In this document: piece by piece, positions 37,132 to 45,692 of the stretch | How positions within the stretch are numbered: the stretch's first letter is position 1 | Layout: each line of letters starts with the position of its first letter | Source of the DNA: Paenibacillus sp. SZ31 | Lineage (GTDB): Bacteria; Bacillota; Bacilli; Paenibacillales; Paenibacillaceae | Assembly: GCF_012912005.1 (NCBI RefSeq) | Contig: NZ_JABBEA010000022.1 | Location: 1-64,000 of the forward strand | DNA length: 64,000 nt | Direction of reading: 5' to 3' | The notes under the pieces: generated by a model | Database searches by the model: none | Seen by the model: only the letters and a program-made list of their open reading frames with translations | What the model was told of the DNA's origin: nothing | Made by a program: the position numbers and the translations under genes

Positions 37132-40100
37132 GTGAAGAAGGTAATGTCAGCGCTGGCTGTATCGGCCATGCTGATGTCCGCACTTCCAACGTCGGTTATG
37201 GATGCAGCCGCAAGGATCAGTATATATATTAATGATGCAGAGTTATCATCTGCTCAGGCACCTGTCATGAAAGGAGGGCGCGTACTGGTTCCGCTTCGGT
37301 CGATTTTTGAAGGATTGGATGCAAAGGTACAGTACACAAACAGAACCAAAACGATTGTTGCAACTCGCGACGATCAGGAAGTTACATTGACACTCGGTTC
37401 CAAGACGGCATACATCAACGGAGAAGCGATCTCCTTGGATGTACCTGCGAACACGATCAAGGGCAACACGATGGTTCCAATTCGTTTTGTCAGCGAAGCT
37501 TTTGGAGAGAAAGTATTCTGGAACTCGCGTAACCAGCGTGTAGATATCAAGACAACGGCAACGCCTCCAGTGGATGAGACACAATATGCTGCATGGAACA
37601 TCTATGGTTCGGTATCCGGAAGTAATGGGGATGGTCGTGATCTGACCGTGAGCTTCACACGCCCAACTTCAGAGAGTGCAGTATCTGCTTACCGAATTAT
37701 GCTGGTGAAAACTCGCGATGTGAATAGCTTTACGGAGTCGTCAGCATCTGCTGTACCTTCTGCAAACTATACATCCGTAACACCAAATAATAGCAACCCG
37801 AAACTGACGCTCAATGCACAGACACGTGACGTGAATGGGGATTTGCTCAATAGCAATGAAACGTATCGCCTGTATGTACTGACTGTTGGAAACAGCAACA
37901 ATAATTATAAAAACGCATTGAAGTGGTCTTCCCAAACGTTGAAGCTTAATAATGTGAAATCTACAGTACAGGCGGTTACAAGCCTGCGTGCCGCAGATAT
38001 TAGTGACTATGGCGATGGCCGCGATCTGGAGATTAACTTCACGCAGCCGAGCACGACATCTAACATTACGTATTATCGTGCTTTTGTCGTTAAAGCGAAG
38101 GACTCTTCAGCGTTCAATCTGGCTGCAGCGAACAAAGTGTCCAGTGCAAACTCCACGATCATATACAAAGGCAATACTGCCGCGGTTAAAAGCCAGCTGA
38201 CTTCCTCGACACGGGATACGTCCGGCGAATTGATCAAAAGTGGCACAGCATATGTAGTGTACATCTTGTCCGTAAGTACGAATGAAGCAACAACAGATAG
38301 CAAGTTGTCCGCGGCATCCTCTTCACTTACGTTGTCCGTGAACACAGCAACGTCTCCGGTAATTACGCAGGTGAGAGATAACTCGGATTATGGAGATGGT
38401 CGTGATATCCAGGTGAGCTTTAACCGCTCATCGGATGAGTCCAAGGTGGCGAATTATCGCGTCTTCGTGGTGCGTAACTCGGTTGCCAGCAGCTTCAATC
38501 TGACGACGGCAAGCAATCTGTCCTCCAGTCTGTACTATACGGTGAACAAAACAGGTAACAACATTACAACGACTTTACCTTCATCCATGAAGGACACAAG
38601 CGGTTATAACGTAACCAATCTGCAAGATTATCGTATCTTCGTGATGGCGGTAGGCAACCAGCAAAATGGATACACCAATGCGCTGTCAGCGTCATCCACG
38701 GTTCTGAGACTGACTACAAACGGCAATGCAGGTGTGATTAGCAACCTGGCTGTTGCGGATATCAGCGACTACGCTGATGGGCGTGATCTGCGGGTTTCTT
38801 TCAACAAAGCTGCGGATGAATCCAGAATCTCTGCCTACCGAGTATATGTAGTTCGTTCCGCTAATGTGGGCAGCTTTACGCTGAGCGCAGCTAATGCGTC
38901 GAACAACTATACGCAGGTGAACAAAACGGGTGGTAACTTGTCAGTTACGCTTCCGTCCAGTGCGGTTGATACGAATGGGAATCGGATTACCAATGGTATT
39001 TCTTATCGTGTATTCGTTCTTTCAGTGAGCAACAGCGGAAACTCCAGTCAGAACGTATTATCTTCTTCCTCTTCACTGATTACATTGTCGGCAAACGCGG
39101 CGGTAACCGCTCCGAGCAGTGTGGCTGCGACGGACATCGGTGATAATGGAGATGGACGTGATCTCCGTGTAACGTTCACCAAATCCGCAGATGAGACAAA
39201 TGTGAATCACTATCGGGTGTTTGTAGTGAAAAATGCAAATGCAGGAAGCTTCACTCTAAGCTCTGCGAATGCAGTAAATAGTGCGAATTATACGTATGTA
39301 AGTAGAACGGGGAATAATCAGACAATTACCTTATCTAATGGTTCGAGAACAGTGGATGGTGACTTGATTCGTAACGATGTGGGCTATCGAGTGTACGTGA
39401 TGGCTGTGAATAATAACGCGTCTTTAGCGAATGTAATATCGTCAGCCTCTGGTATAATCACATTGACTTCAAATGCAGCTGTAGCGGCGGCGAGCAATGT
39501 GAATGTAACAGTCAAAGATCAAGGACAGTCTGGAACGCCTTCGGATGTAACAATAACCTTCAATAAGGCAACTAGCGAGACCAATATCTCCAATTACCGT
39601 ATCTTGATTGTACCTGCTAACCAAGTGAGTGGATTTAATACGAGTTCTGCTCTTGGAATTAATTCCTTTGTTGAAATCAATAAGAACAATGCAGGCAGCC
39701 CGGTAGTACTAAATAGTGGACATCGAGATATTAATGGTAGTGTCCTTGTAGCGGGACAGAAATACAGAGTGTTTGTCTTGTCCGTTTCAGACAGTACATC
39801 ACGTGCTTCCAATTTATCTGCTGCTTCCAATGAGTTTAATATCTTTGCACAAGCAAATGCGGTTCAAACTGCCACCATTACAGGCCTTCAAAATACAAGT
39901 ACTGTAACCGAAGCTAGTTATAAGCTTACCTTTACTAAACCAACTGCTGAAACTGGAATTTCTGCATACCGATTCTTTATTGTTAAAGGAACAGATAGTT
40001 TGGATATTACTACAGCAAGCTCTAACACTAGCTACCAAATTGGAGATCCTACAGCCGTTGAAGTGACTTTGACTACAACAGCTAAAGATTCAAGCGGAGC

Positions 40101-40296
40101 CAACCTTGTGGAAGGAAGCGAGTACAAAGTGTATATTCTTTCAGTTGCTGCAAATACAACAACGAATAAACATACACTTTCAGGCCCATCGGATACATTC
40201 AAGCTTGAAAAGGCTCAGTCTACGCCAACACAGGAGCCTGCGTCTCCTACCAATCCACCGGCATCAAGCGATGGGCAAACACCTGCACAGGGCTGA
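37132..40296 (+). CDS. Secreted stalk-domain protein with seven long repeats
   Basis: 1054 aa. A signal peptide (KKVMSALAVSAMLMSALP, cut near DAAA) is followed by a copper amine oxidase N-terminal-like (stalk) domain, about residues 28-142, with ISIYINDAEL, GGRVLVPLRSIFEGL and MVPIRFVSEAFGEKV. Seven repeats of about 125 aa follow. Most open with a (D/N)YGDGRDLxVxF motif and contain Y-R-hydrophobic-V-V; motif copies are encoded near 37626, 38006, 38388, 38766 and 39140, and repeats 6-7 have lost the GDGRD motif. The tail is rich in Pro, Ser and Thr with no sortase or SLH anchor. GTG 37132 is chosen (GGGAGG, 7 nt) over ATG 37093. The role is probably structural or adhesive at the cell surface. 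Confidence 0.8.
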   Translation: MKKVMSALAVSAMLMSALPTSVMDAAARISIYINDAELSSAQAPVMKGGRVLVPLRSIFEGLDAKVQYTNRTKTIVATRDDQEVTLTLGSKTAYINGEAISLDVPANTIKGNTMVPIRFVSEAFGEKVFWNSRNQRVDIKTTATPPVDETQYAAWNIYGSVSGSNGDGRDLTVSFTRPTSESAVSAYRIMLVKTRDVNSFTESSASAVPSANYTSVTPNNSNPKLTLNAQTRDVNGDLLNSNETYRLYVLTVGNSNNNYKNALKWSSQTLKLNNVKSTVQAVTSLRAADISDYGDGRDLEINFTQPSTTSNITYYRAFVVKAKDSSAFNLAAANKVSSANSTIIYKGNTAAVKSQLTSSTRDTSGELIKSGTAYVVYILSVSTNEATTDSKLSAASSSLTLSVNTATSPVITQVRDNSDYGDGRDIQVSFNRSSDESKVANYRVFVVRNSVASSFNLTTASNLSSSLYYTVNKTGNNITTTLPSSMKDTSGYNVTNLQDYRIFVMAVGNQQNGYTNALSASSTVLRLTTNGNAGVISNLAVADISDYADGRDLRVSFNKAADESRISAYRVYVVRSANVGSFTLSAANASNNYTQVNKTGGNLSVTLPSSAVDTNGNRITNGISYRVFVLSVSNSGNSSQNVLSSSSSLITLSANAAVTAPSSVAATDIGDNGDGRDLRVTFTKSADETNVNHYRVFVVKNANAGSFTLSSANAVNSANYTYVSRTGNNQTITLSNGSRTVDGDLIRNDVGYRVYVMAVNNNASLANVISSASGIITLTSNAAVAAASNVNVTVKDQGQSGTPSDVTITFNKATSETNISNYRILIVPANQVSGFNTSSALGINSFVEINKNNAGSPVVLNSGHRDINGSVLVAGQKYRVFVLSVSDSTSRASNLSAASNEFNIFAQANAVQTATITGLQNTSTVTEASYKLTFTKPTAETGISAYRFFIVKGTDSLDITTASSNTSYQIGDPTAVEVTLTTTAKDSSGANLVEGSEYKVYILSVAANTTTNKHTLSGPSDTFKLEKAQSTPTQEPASPTNPPASSDGQTPAQG

Positions 40297-40326
40297 ACGT
40301 AAAAAATTTACACTGAAATAAACTGA

Positions 40327-40356
40327 ACACCCTTTCCATCTGGAAAGGGTGTTTTC
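40327..40356 (+). terminator. Terminator after the stalk-domain gene
   Basis: Perfect stem ACACCCTTTCC/GGAAAGGGTGT with loop ATCT, followed by TTTTCG. Confidence 0.85.
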
Positions 40357-40508
40357 GTTATGTTTGAACAACGATCGTCTGGCGTGGCTTTCAAACTTGC
40401 TTTGCGAGAATTTGTCGCCAAAAAGGTTCCTTAGACCATTGTTACATTGGAAACAAATAATCGATAATAAAGGTAAAGGGAAGTTGGCTATATAGATCGA
40501 ACTAGACA

Positions 40509-40660
40509 TTTACACGACACGGAGAGGGCAGAAATAACCTGAGGAAGCGAAGCGTGCGCCTTTATCCCCGGATTTTACCTTTTAAAAAAGGAAAACCAAA
40601 AAAAATCTGGGGATAACAGCGATCGGAAGGTTGTTCTGTCATCGGAGTGGCCAGTGTAAA
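40509..40660 (+). repeat. Hairpin element R7 (upstream of the AraC gene)
   Basis: Ends TTTACAC/GTGTAAA pair. Outer stem GGCAGAAATAACCT with AGGTTGTTCTGTC; side arm GCGAAGCGTGCGC; main stem TTATCCCCGGATTTT with AAAATCTGGGGATAA capped by CCTTTT/AAAAGG. It ends 51 nt before the AraC-family start. Confidence 0.82.
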
Positions 40661-40711
40661 TATCTTTAGTTCACTTTATGTAGAAGCCTATGAGCCGAAA
40701 GGAATGATGGA

Positions 40712-41617
40712 ATGCTTGCATTTCGTTTGACGGGCCTGCCGGATTCCCGGTTGCCGCTGTACCTGTATTGTGTGGGCACGCAGGAAGAGAAAGTTCTGCA
40801 TAGACCGGATGGATTTCCGGTGTATCAGTTGTTTTTGTCACGCGGTGGCGAAGGGCAGTTCAGGATTCCGGGAAAAGGGACATGGACGATGGGAGCAGGA
40901 CAGTTGTTCGTGGTGGAACCCGGGGTTGCGCATGAGTATGTGCCTCATTCCAAATCCAAAGGAGAACTCGGTTATATCGGTATTGGCGGTGCATCAGTTG
41001 GATCGGTACTTCAATCCGCGGGTTTGCTACAGATCGAGCCTTACCACATCTCCGGTTTTGAAATCGTCTGGTCACGGATGACCAATCTCTGGCACGCGCT
41101 GGATCAAGGAGCAACAGAGATGTGGAACACATCAACCCTGATCTACCAGCTCATTTTGGATATAGCGCGATCCAAAATCCTCTCTGATGTTGGTAGCGGG
41201 GGTATTAGATCATCTAAGGTACAGGATAGGCCTGTAGCACATTCTAATCGAGATTCTGATCCGGCCAAAGATGCACTCATCCGAGCAGTAGCATTGATGC
41301 ATACACATTATCAGGACGACCTGTTATTGAAGCATGTAGCTGACGCAGTGGGTTATTCGGTGCAGCATCTCAATCGATTATTTCATCAGCATTATGATGT
41401 CACAGGACATCAGTATATGCAGCGATTACGTTTGCAGAAGGCTTCGGAATGGCTGGATAAGCATCCACGAGCAAGTGTACGGGAGGCAGCAGAAACTATC
41501 GGCATGGAAGTGAATTATTTTATCCGGATGTTCAAGCGGGAATTTGGAGAGACGCCGGGTAAGGGAATCAAACATCGCAATCAACTCCAAATGGAAAAAG
41601 ACCTCACGAATTCGTGA
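40712..41617 (+). CDS. AraC family transcriptional regulator
   Basis: 301 aa. N-terminal cupin-like sensing domain (about 1-110: PVYQLFLSRGGEGQFR, GAGQLFVVEPGVAHEYVP). C-terminal double helix-turn-helix (about 190-285: LLKHVADAVGYSVQHLNRLFHQHYDVTGHQYMQRLRLQKA then VREAAETIGMEVNYFIRMFKREFGETPG is the typical pattern). The ligand could be a sugar or oligosaccharide, but no target operon lies beside it. It stands alone between a terminator/repeat and a convergent gene. Confidence 0.88.
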   Translation: MLAFRLTGLPDSRLPLYLYCVGTQEEKVLHRPDGFPVYQLFLSRGGEGQFRIPGKGTWTMGAGQLFVVEPGVAHEYVPHSKSKGELGYIGIGGASVGSVLQSAGLLQIEPYHISGFEIVWSRMTNLWHALDQGATEMWNTSTLIYQLILDIARSKILSDVGSGGIRSSKVQDRPVAHSNRDSDPAKDALIRAVALMHTHYQDDLLLKHVADAVGYSVQHLNRLFHQHYDVTGHQYMQRLRLQKASEWLDKHPRASVREAAETIGMEVNYFIRMFKREFGETPGKGIKHRNQLQMEKDLTNS

Positions 41618-41675
41618 AGCAAACACGTGCCCTTTTTTCGCGTGAATATTATCAGAAGGATTAATTCAATCAGAA

Positions 41676-41702
41676 TATAAAAAGGGACCCAAAAGGCCCC
41701 TT
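41676..41702 (-). terminator. Terminator of the DUF1129 gene
   Basis: On the minus strand AAGGGGCC-TTTTG-GGTCCCTT followed by TTTTATAT; lies 19 nt beyond the stop. Confidence 0.7.
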
Positions 41703-41720
41703 AATCGTCCATGTATCTTG

Positions 41721-42533
41721 TTATCCTGTTTTCTTTGTTCCAAATAAAGGCCTTAACGTTGCAAGTCCAACAACTCCGATCACAGCGCTTACCCATGGAG
41801 CGAGGGCAAATACCGGAAGCTTATCACGCAGCGGATACCCCACGAACAGCACGAGTACCACGACCACGATGTAGATGACGATCCCCCGAATATTGACCTT
41901 AGGTACCTCATTTCTGTCCGCTCCTTCATCATCCGGTCGCTCAGCAAGGCGGCGAAGCATCTCCACCAATGCGATACCGCCAACTGCTGCAACGATCAGA
42001 GAGAACAGACTAATGTGTTGAAACGGTTCCGTATCTCCGCCGGTCCAACCCACAAACAATCCGGCACACCCCTGGATCAACATGACAAAGGATAAAGCCG
42101 CCCAAGCGATCATGGCATACCACTTCGGTGTTCGTTTCACTGGTGCTGAATTCTCGGTTGGTTGCGCATCTGCAACGTTGGCTTTCTTTTTCGCTGAAGC
42201 AGATGGACTTGTACTACCGGATGTAGCCGCTCCAGCTACCTCAACGGCAGCCGTCTTCTCCGGTGCGGTATCTGTTACCCCGAGCTGTGCATAGATGTCT
42301 TGCTCCAGATCAGGTCCATATAGCTCACGAGCGGGCTTATTATCCTTCTGAGCCTGTACGATCGCTCTTCCTGCGGAGAGAATCCACTCTTCCTGTGTTC
42401 TCTCGTCAGCTGGCGCATGGCGCGCAATTGTGCTGATCTGGTCATACAGTTTCACATTTTCAGGTGTCATTCGACTCATCTCGGTTATTTGCCGATTCTG
42501 TATTTCTTTAAGCTTCTTATAGGAAATCCCCAA
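41721..42533 (-). CDS. DUF1129-like membrane protein
   Basis: 270 aa. A soluble N-terminal helical region (LKEIQNRQITEMSRMTPENVKLYDQISTIAR) and a low-complexity Ala/Ser/Lys linker (about 105-140) precede four predicted membrane helices (about 148-168, 183-203, 217-237, 243-262). The layout resembles DUF1129 proteins, function unknown; that assignment is moderate. TTG 42533 is chosen because AGGGGGA lies 7 nt upstream; a longer frame to 42632 overlaps the small ORF upstream and is less likely. Confidence 0.65.
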   Translation of the reverse strand: MGISYKKLKEIQNRQITEMSRMTPENVKLYDQISTIARHAPADERTQEEWILSAGRAIVQAQKDNKPARELYGPDLEQDIYAQLGVTDTAPEKTAAVEVAGAATSGSTSPSASAKKKANVADAQPTENSAPVKRTPKWYAMIAWAALSFVMLIQGCAGLFVGWTGGDTEPFQHISLFSLIVAAVGGIALVEMLRRLAERPDDEGADRNEVPKVNIRGIVIYIVVVVLVLFVGYPLRDKLPVFALAPWVSAVIGVVGLATLRPLFGTKKTG

Positions 42534-42628
42534 TGATTGCTCCCCCTGTCTACACACGTTCTGATCTTCCAATGTCTGAAGACCCTGACGGTATTTTAGT
42601 ATACGGGAAGGGCTCTCGTTTCGCAAAG

Positions 42629-42748
42629 TCATTCCTTATAAAAAAGCTGCTCATGATGGACCCATATCCACACACAGGCCAGTATGACACAGGTGCATAA
42701 CAGCACCAGTTTTCCGTGATGTTGAATCCATTCCAGTAGATGTCCCAT
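42629..42748 (-). CDS. Small single-helix membrane protein, 39 aa
   Basis: A 39-residue frame starting MGHLLEWIQHHGKLVLL, with one hydrophobic helix (about residues 13-29, LVLLCTCVILACVWIWV) and a short polar end HHEQLFYKE. GAAAGGA lies 8 nt before the ATG. Its stop codon overlaps (ATGA) an ATG at 42632 that is in frame with the downstream DUF1129-like gene, suggesting translational coupling of this small protein with that gene. No family recognised. Confidence 0.5.
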   Translation of the reverse strand: MGHLLEWIQHHGKLVLLCTCVILACVWIWVHHEQLFYKE

Positions 42749-42944
42749 GAATTCATTCCTTTCGGCAGAAGGATTCCGAGGCACATGTTGCCTATAATTG
42801 TTGGTTTATTTTCCCCTGTTCATGTGAAAAAATACCCTCACGCCTCACAGATCTAACGATTGTGTGAAGTATGCATAAAGAGCAGCCAATTCCATCACAA
42901 TAGTAGCATTTCCAACAGAAATCCAAGATTGGAGTGTGCTTGTT

Positions 42945-43178
42945 ATGGATAAACAAACAGAATTGACGCGGAAGCTGCTACTGAACAGCAACTCCCGTGG
43001 AGTCGTGGACGAAGTTGTATCCTTTGAAGAGAACCTGGAGGATACGGAGTATGCAGAAGAACTGACAGATGGCAATTTGAAGGGAAGAAGTTTCTGGGAC
43101 AATACTGATTCGGGTCATGAGCATGAGTGGAATGGACGGGTGGAGACCCACGAGATGTTCCGTAGAAGCTACGAATAA
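42945..43178 (+). CDS. Small acidic protein, 77 aa
   Basis: Starts MDKQTELTRKLLLNSNS and is rich in Glu/Asp with a central EEVxS-like stretch (VVSFEENLEDTEYAEELTD) and an aromatic C-terminal half. No Cys, no membrane segment, no recognised family. ATG 42945 has GGAG 10 nt upstream; a GTG at 42936 is too close to that site. A terminator-like hairpin follows, so it is probably expressed on its own. Confidence 0.6.
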   Translation: MDKQTELTRKLLLNSNSRGVVDEVVSFEENLEDTEYAEELTDGNLKGRSFWDNTDSGHEHEWNGRVETHEMFRRSYE

Positions 43179-43219
43179 CGATCCTGCAACACTTGGTTTG
43201 AATTCCAAATGATATCCGG

Positions 43220-43249
43220 GCCAGCTGTCATCAGCGTGGCTCATTTTTT
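43220..43249 (+). terminator. Terminator after the 77-aa gene
   Basis: GCCAGCTG-TCAT-CAGC-g-TGGC (8 bp with one bulge) followed by TCATTTTTTT. Confidence 0.75.
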
Positions 43250-43431
43250 TGTGCTTATTATCCGATAAAATGTAGATTGGTAGTCGACGTAGAAAGGTTT
43301 TTACTTACGTTGACTTGAAGGTTACGGGATGATAATATATGAATAACATCTTAATACACACTAAACTTATCGGATTATATATATTTAATAAATGGAAGTT
43401 AACAGGCTAAGCGTGGAAAGGGGAAATCGGT

Positions 43432-44262
43432 ATGGAACGTCAGATCAGTATCCGTCATGGACAGGAAGAATTAACAGCCACGATTCATTATCCGGTCGTG
43501 AAAGATATCAAGGAGGAGAAGAGTCAGCAGCGAGTCCCTCTGGCGGTCATCTGCCACGGCTTCGTTGGTAGCCGGATCGGCGTGGATCGTTTGTTTGTAA
43601 AGACTGCACGGGAGCTGGCTGAAGACGGTTATCTGGTCCTGCGTTTCGATTATATCGGTTGCGGAGAGAGCAGCGGGGAGTACGGAGCGGAGGGACTGGA
43701 GTCCATGGTGCTGCAGACTCGTTCGGTGCTGGATTACGCGGTGAATTGCAGTGATGTAGATCCTACGCGTGTTACGCTAATTGGTCATAGCCTGGGTGGG
43801 GCCGTTGCATTATTAACTGCTGTGCGCGACAAACGTGTCAAGAATCTGGTTATGTGGTCCTCCGTGGGTTATCCATTCAATGATATCGTGAAGATTACAG
43901 GGCGGGAAGTATACGATGAAGGCGTGAAACTGGGTGCGGCTGACTATCTGGGATACAAATTCACACCGACGTTCTTCGAGTCTCTCGCTGAACAACAGCC
44001 ATTCCAGGAAGCAGTTAAGTTTAGCGGCGATGTCCTAGTCGTGCACGGCACGTCAGATGAGATTATCCCTGTCGACTACGCATTCCTGTATCAAAAGGTA
44101 TTCTGGATGCGCCAGGAAGGCCGTTGCGACAAGGAGATCATCTTCCAGGGCGATCACACCTTCTCTTCAGGTAAAGAGCGGGAACAGCTGATTACGCGTA
44201 CCAGAGAGTGGCTGGGTGAACGCCAGAAGATCGAGCAGGATTGGCAGCACTGGATGATATAA
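43432..44262 (+). CDS. Alpha/beta hydrolase (serine aminopeptidase-like)
   Basis: 276 aa cytoplasmic hydrolase with nucleophile motif GHSLGGAVAL, oxyanion region ICHGFVGSRIG, strand motif VLRFDYIGCGESSG, acid DEIIP and terminal His in GDHTF. This layout is that of small esterases of the serine aminopeptidase S33/hydrolase 4 group. Ribosome binding site AAAGGGGAAAT. A long leader contains an ATCCGATAA ... TTATCGGAT inverted pair (43260 and 43367) of unknown role. Confidence 0.85.
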   Translation: MERQISIRHGQEELTATIHYPVVKDIKEEKSQQRVPLAVICHGFVGSRIGVDRLFVKTARELAEDGYLVLRFDYIGCGESSGEYGAEGLESMVLQTRSVLDYAVNCSDVDPTRVTLIGHSLGGAVALLTAVRDKRVKNLVMWSSVGYPFNDIVKITGREVYDEGVKLGAADYLGYKFTPTFFESLAEQQPFQEAVKFSGDVLVVHGTSDEIIPVDYAFLYQKVFWMRQEGRCDKEIIFQGDHTFSSGKEREQLITRTREWLGERQKIEQDWQHWMI

Positions 44263-44365
44263 GTGGCAGGATTGCAACTGTTTGGGGATGTCAGCTTGGA
44301 AAAGCGCCTTCTTAGGGGTAAAATAGAGGAGTAAGCATTCTATCCGTGTCTGGAGGTTGGCAGCA

Positions 44366-45151
44366 ATGACATTACCCGCACTTTTCATTGCGCATGGTTC
44401 TCCCGCTCTGGCGGTGGAGAGCAATGACTACACTCATTTTCTGAACCAGCTTGGAGACAGGCTGCCGGCTCCGAAAGCCATTGTCGTATTTACGGCGCAT
44501 TGGGATTGTCCCGAACCGTCCGTGACGATGGATGATACACATCAGACCTTGCATGATTTTTACGGATTTCCCTCTACGATGTATACCATGGAATACCCTG
44601 CATCTGGGCAGCCAGATCTAGCGAATGAGATATGTGCTTTGTTCACCCGCAGCAATCTGGCGCATCAGCCGATTCGAGGTCGGGGCCTGGATCATGGTGT
44701 ATGGGTACCGCTGCTACATATGTACCCCGAGGCTAATATCCCTGTGATCGCCGTATCTGTAGACTCGCTGCGTACGCCGCAGGAACAGTATGATATTGGC
44801 CGAATGCTGGAACTGCTGCGTCATGATGATGTGCTGATCATTGGCAGCGGTGGAACGGTCCACAATTTGCGATTGCTGGGCAATACGGATGAGCCGCAAG
44901 AGTGGGCAGTGGAATTTGATAACTGGATCGGGGAGCGTTTGGAGCAGTGGAACACAAGAGAGCTGTTTCAATATGAGAAAAAAGCCCCTCACGCACGCAC
45001 GGCAGTTCCGTCGTATGGTACAGAACACCTTGCGCCTTTATTCTACGCTATGGGTACAGCGGACATGTCCCGATCGGCGAAGCGTCTATTCCAGTCTTAT
45101 CCTTACGGAACGCTCAGTTTGAACTGCTGGCAGTTTGGAGACGGCGTGTAA
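44366..45151 (+). CDS. Class III extradiol dioxygenase, DODA/YgiD type
   Basis: 261 aa member of the LigB-like 4,5-DOPA dioxygenase family. Metal-binding and catalytic residues are in FIAHGSPAL, FTAHWDCPEP and RGLDHGVWVPLLHMYP; the GSGGTVHNLRLL segment is typical. It opens catechol-type rings; the natural substrate is not evident. ATG 44366 (GGAGG 9 nt upstream) is chosen over TTG 44357. Follows the hydrolase gene after 103 bp on the same strand and may be cotranscribed. Confidence 0.87.
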   Translation: MTLPALFIAHGSPALAVESNDYTHFLNQLGDRLPAPKAIVVFTAHWDCPEPSVTMDDTHQTLHDFYGFPSTMYTMEYPASGQPDLANEICALFTRSNLAHQPIRGRGLDHGVWVPLLHMYPEANIPVIAVSVDSLRTPQEQYDIGRMLELLRHDDVLIIGSGGTVHNLRLLGNTDEPQEWAVEFDNWIGERLEQWNTRELFQYEKKAPHARTAVPSYGTEHLAPLFYAMGTADMSRSAKRLFQSYPYGTLSLNCWQFGDGV

Positions 45152-45244
45152 CTTGGAACAGACAAGAGCCTGATTATGGCTAACAAGTTAGATTTGTATG
45201 GATAACGTGGGTTAGAGTATACGATTAAAATATATAAACAAAAG

Positions 45245-45288
45245 AAGGTTCCTGTACCCGCTTGATGGGCTACAGGAACCTTTTTTCG
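45245..45288. terminator. Bidirectional terminator
   Basis: Perfect 12-bp stem AAGGTTCCTGTA/TACAGGAACCTT (45245-45256 with 45271-45282), T run on the plus strand and A-rich upstream side. Serves the dioxygenase gene and possibly the convergent small gene. Confidence 0.85.
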
Positions 45289-45321
45289 ATATCATGCCTT
45301 ATTTATTTGTGTCATGGGTCT

Positions 45322-45534
45322 TTATTTGCGGATTTCGAACAATTCACAGTCTGTACGTGAATGATAAGCGAGTTCACTGACACTGGATTGTACAACTACG
45401 GTATTACTGTCAAAACGGATAATGATGCCACCGGAGTCAATCTGGTGATTATCTTTGAAAACGCGAACCTTATACTTCATGTTCATGGCTTCCTGAAAGT
45501 CCGCATCGGTCTCAAGACGTCGCTGGGTCGGCAT
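45322..45534 (-). CDS. Small protein of unknown function, 70 aa
   Basis: Starts MPTQRRLETDADFQEAMNMKY. Predicted as a small beta-rich fold (VRVFKDNHQIDSGGIIIRFDSNTVVVQS). No membrane segment. AAAGGAGT lies 7-8 nt before the ATG at 45534; a longer frame to 45603 lacks a site. Family not recognised. Confidence 0.65.
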   Translation of the reverse strand: MPTQRRLETDADFQEAMNMKYKVRVFKDNHQIDSGGIIIRFDSNTVVVQSSVSELAYHSRTDCELFEIRK

Positions 45535-45631
45535 ATCGTGTACTCCTTTGAAGTTCAACTTTATGTTCATCATAATACGGTTTTCTGTGGCAGGGCAAGT
45601 CAAGTGGGGTCATCCGGGCTAATCTTGAAAA

Positions 45632-45670
45632 GCAAAAAGCCCTGCTCTCCAGGGGGATTGGGAGCAGGGC
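45632..45670 (-). terminator. Terminator of the DoxX gene
   Basis: On the minus strand GCCCTGCTC...GAGCAGGGC, followed by TTTTTGCTTTT, 23 nt after the stop codon. Confidence 0.85.
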
Positions 45671-45692
45671 CGAGAATGTTATGAATGATTGC

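Noticed and set aside
42550-42786. 78-codon minus frame near the small membrane ORF
   Set aside because: A different frame of the same DNA; it lacks a ribosome binding site, and the 39-aa frame with a clear helix fits better.
43260-43375. ATCCGATAA/TTATCGGAT inverted pair before the hydrolase gene
   Set aside because: The arms are 98 bp apart and AT-rich; this can arise by chance, so it is noted only in the gene entry.
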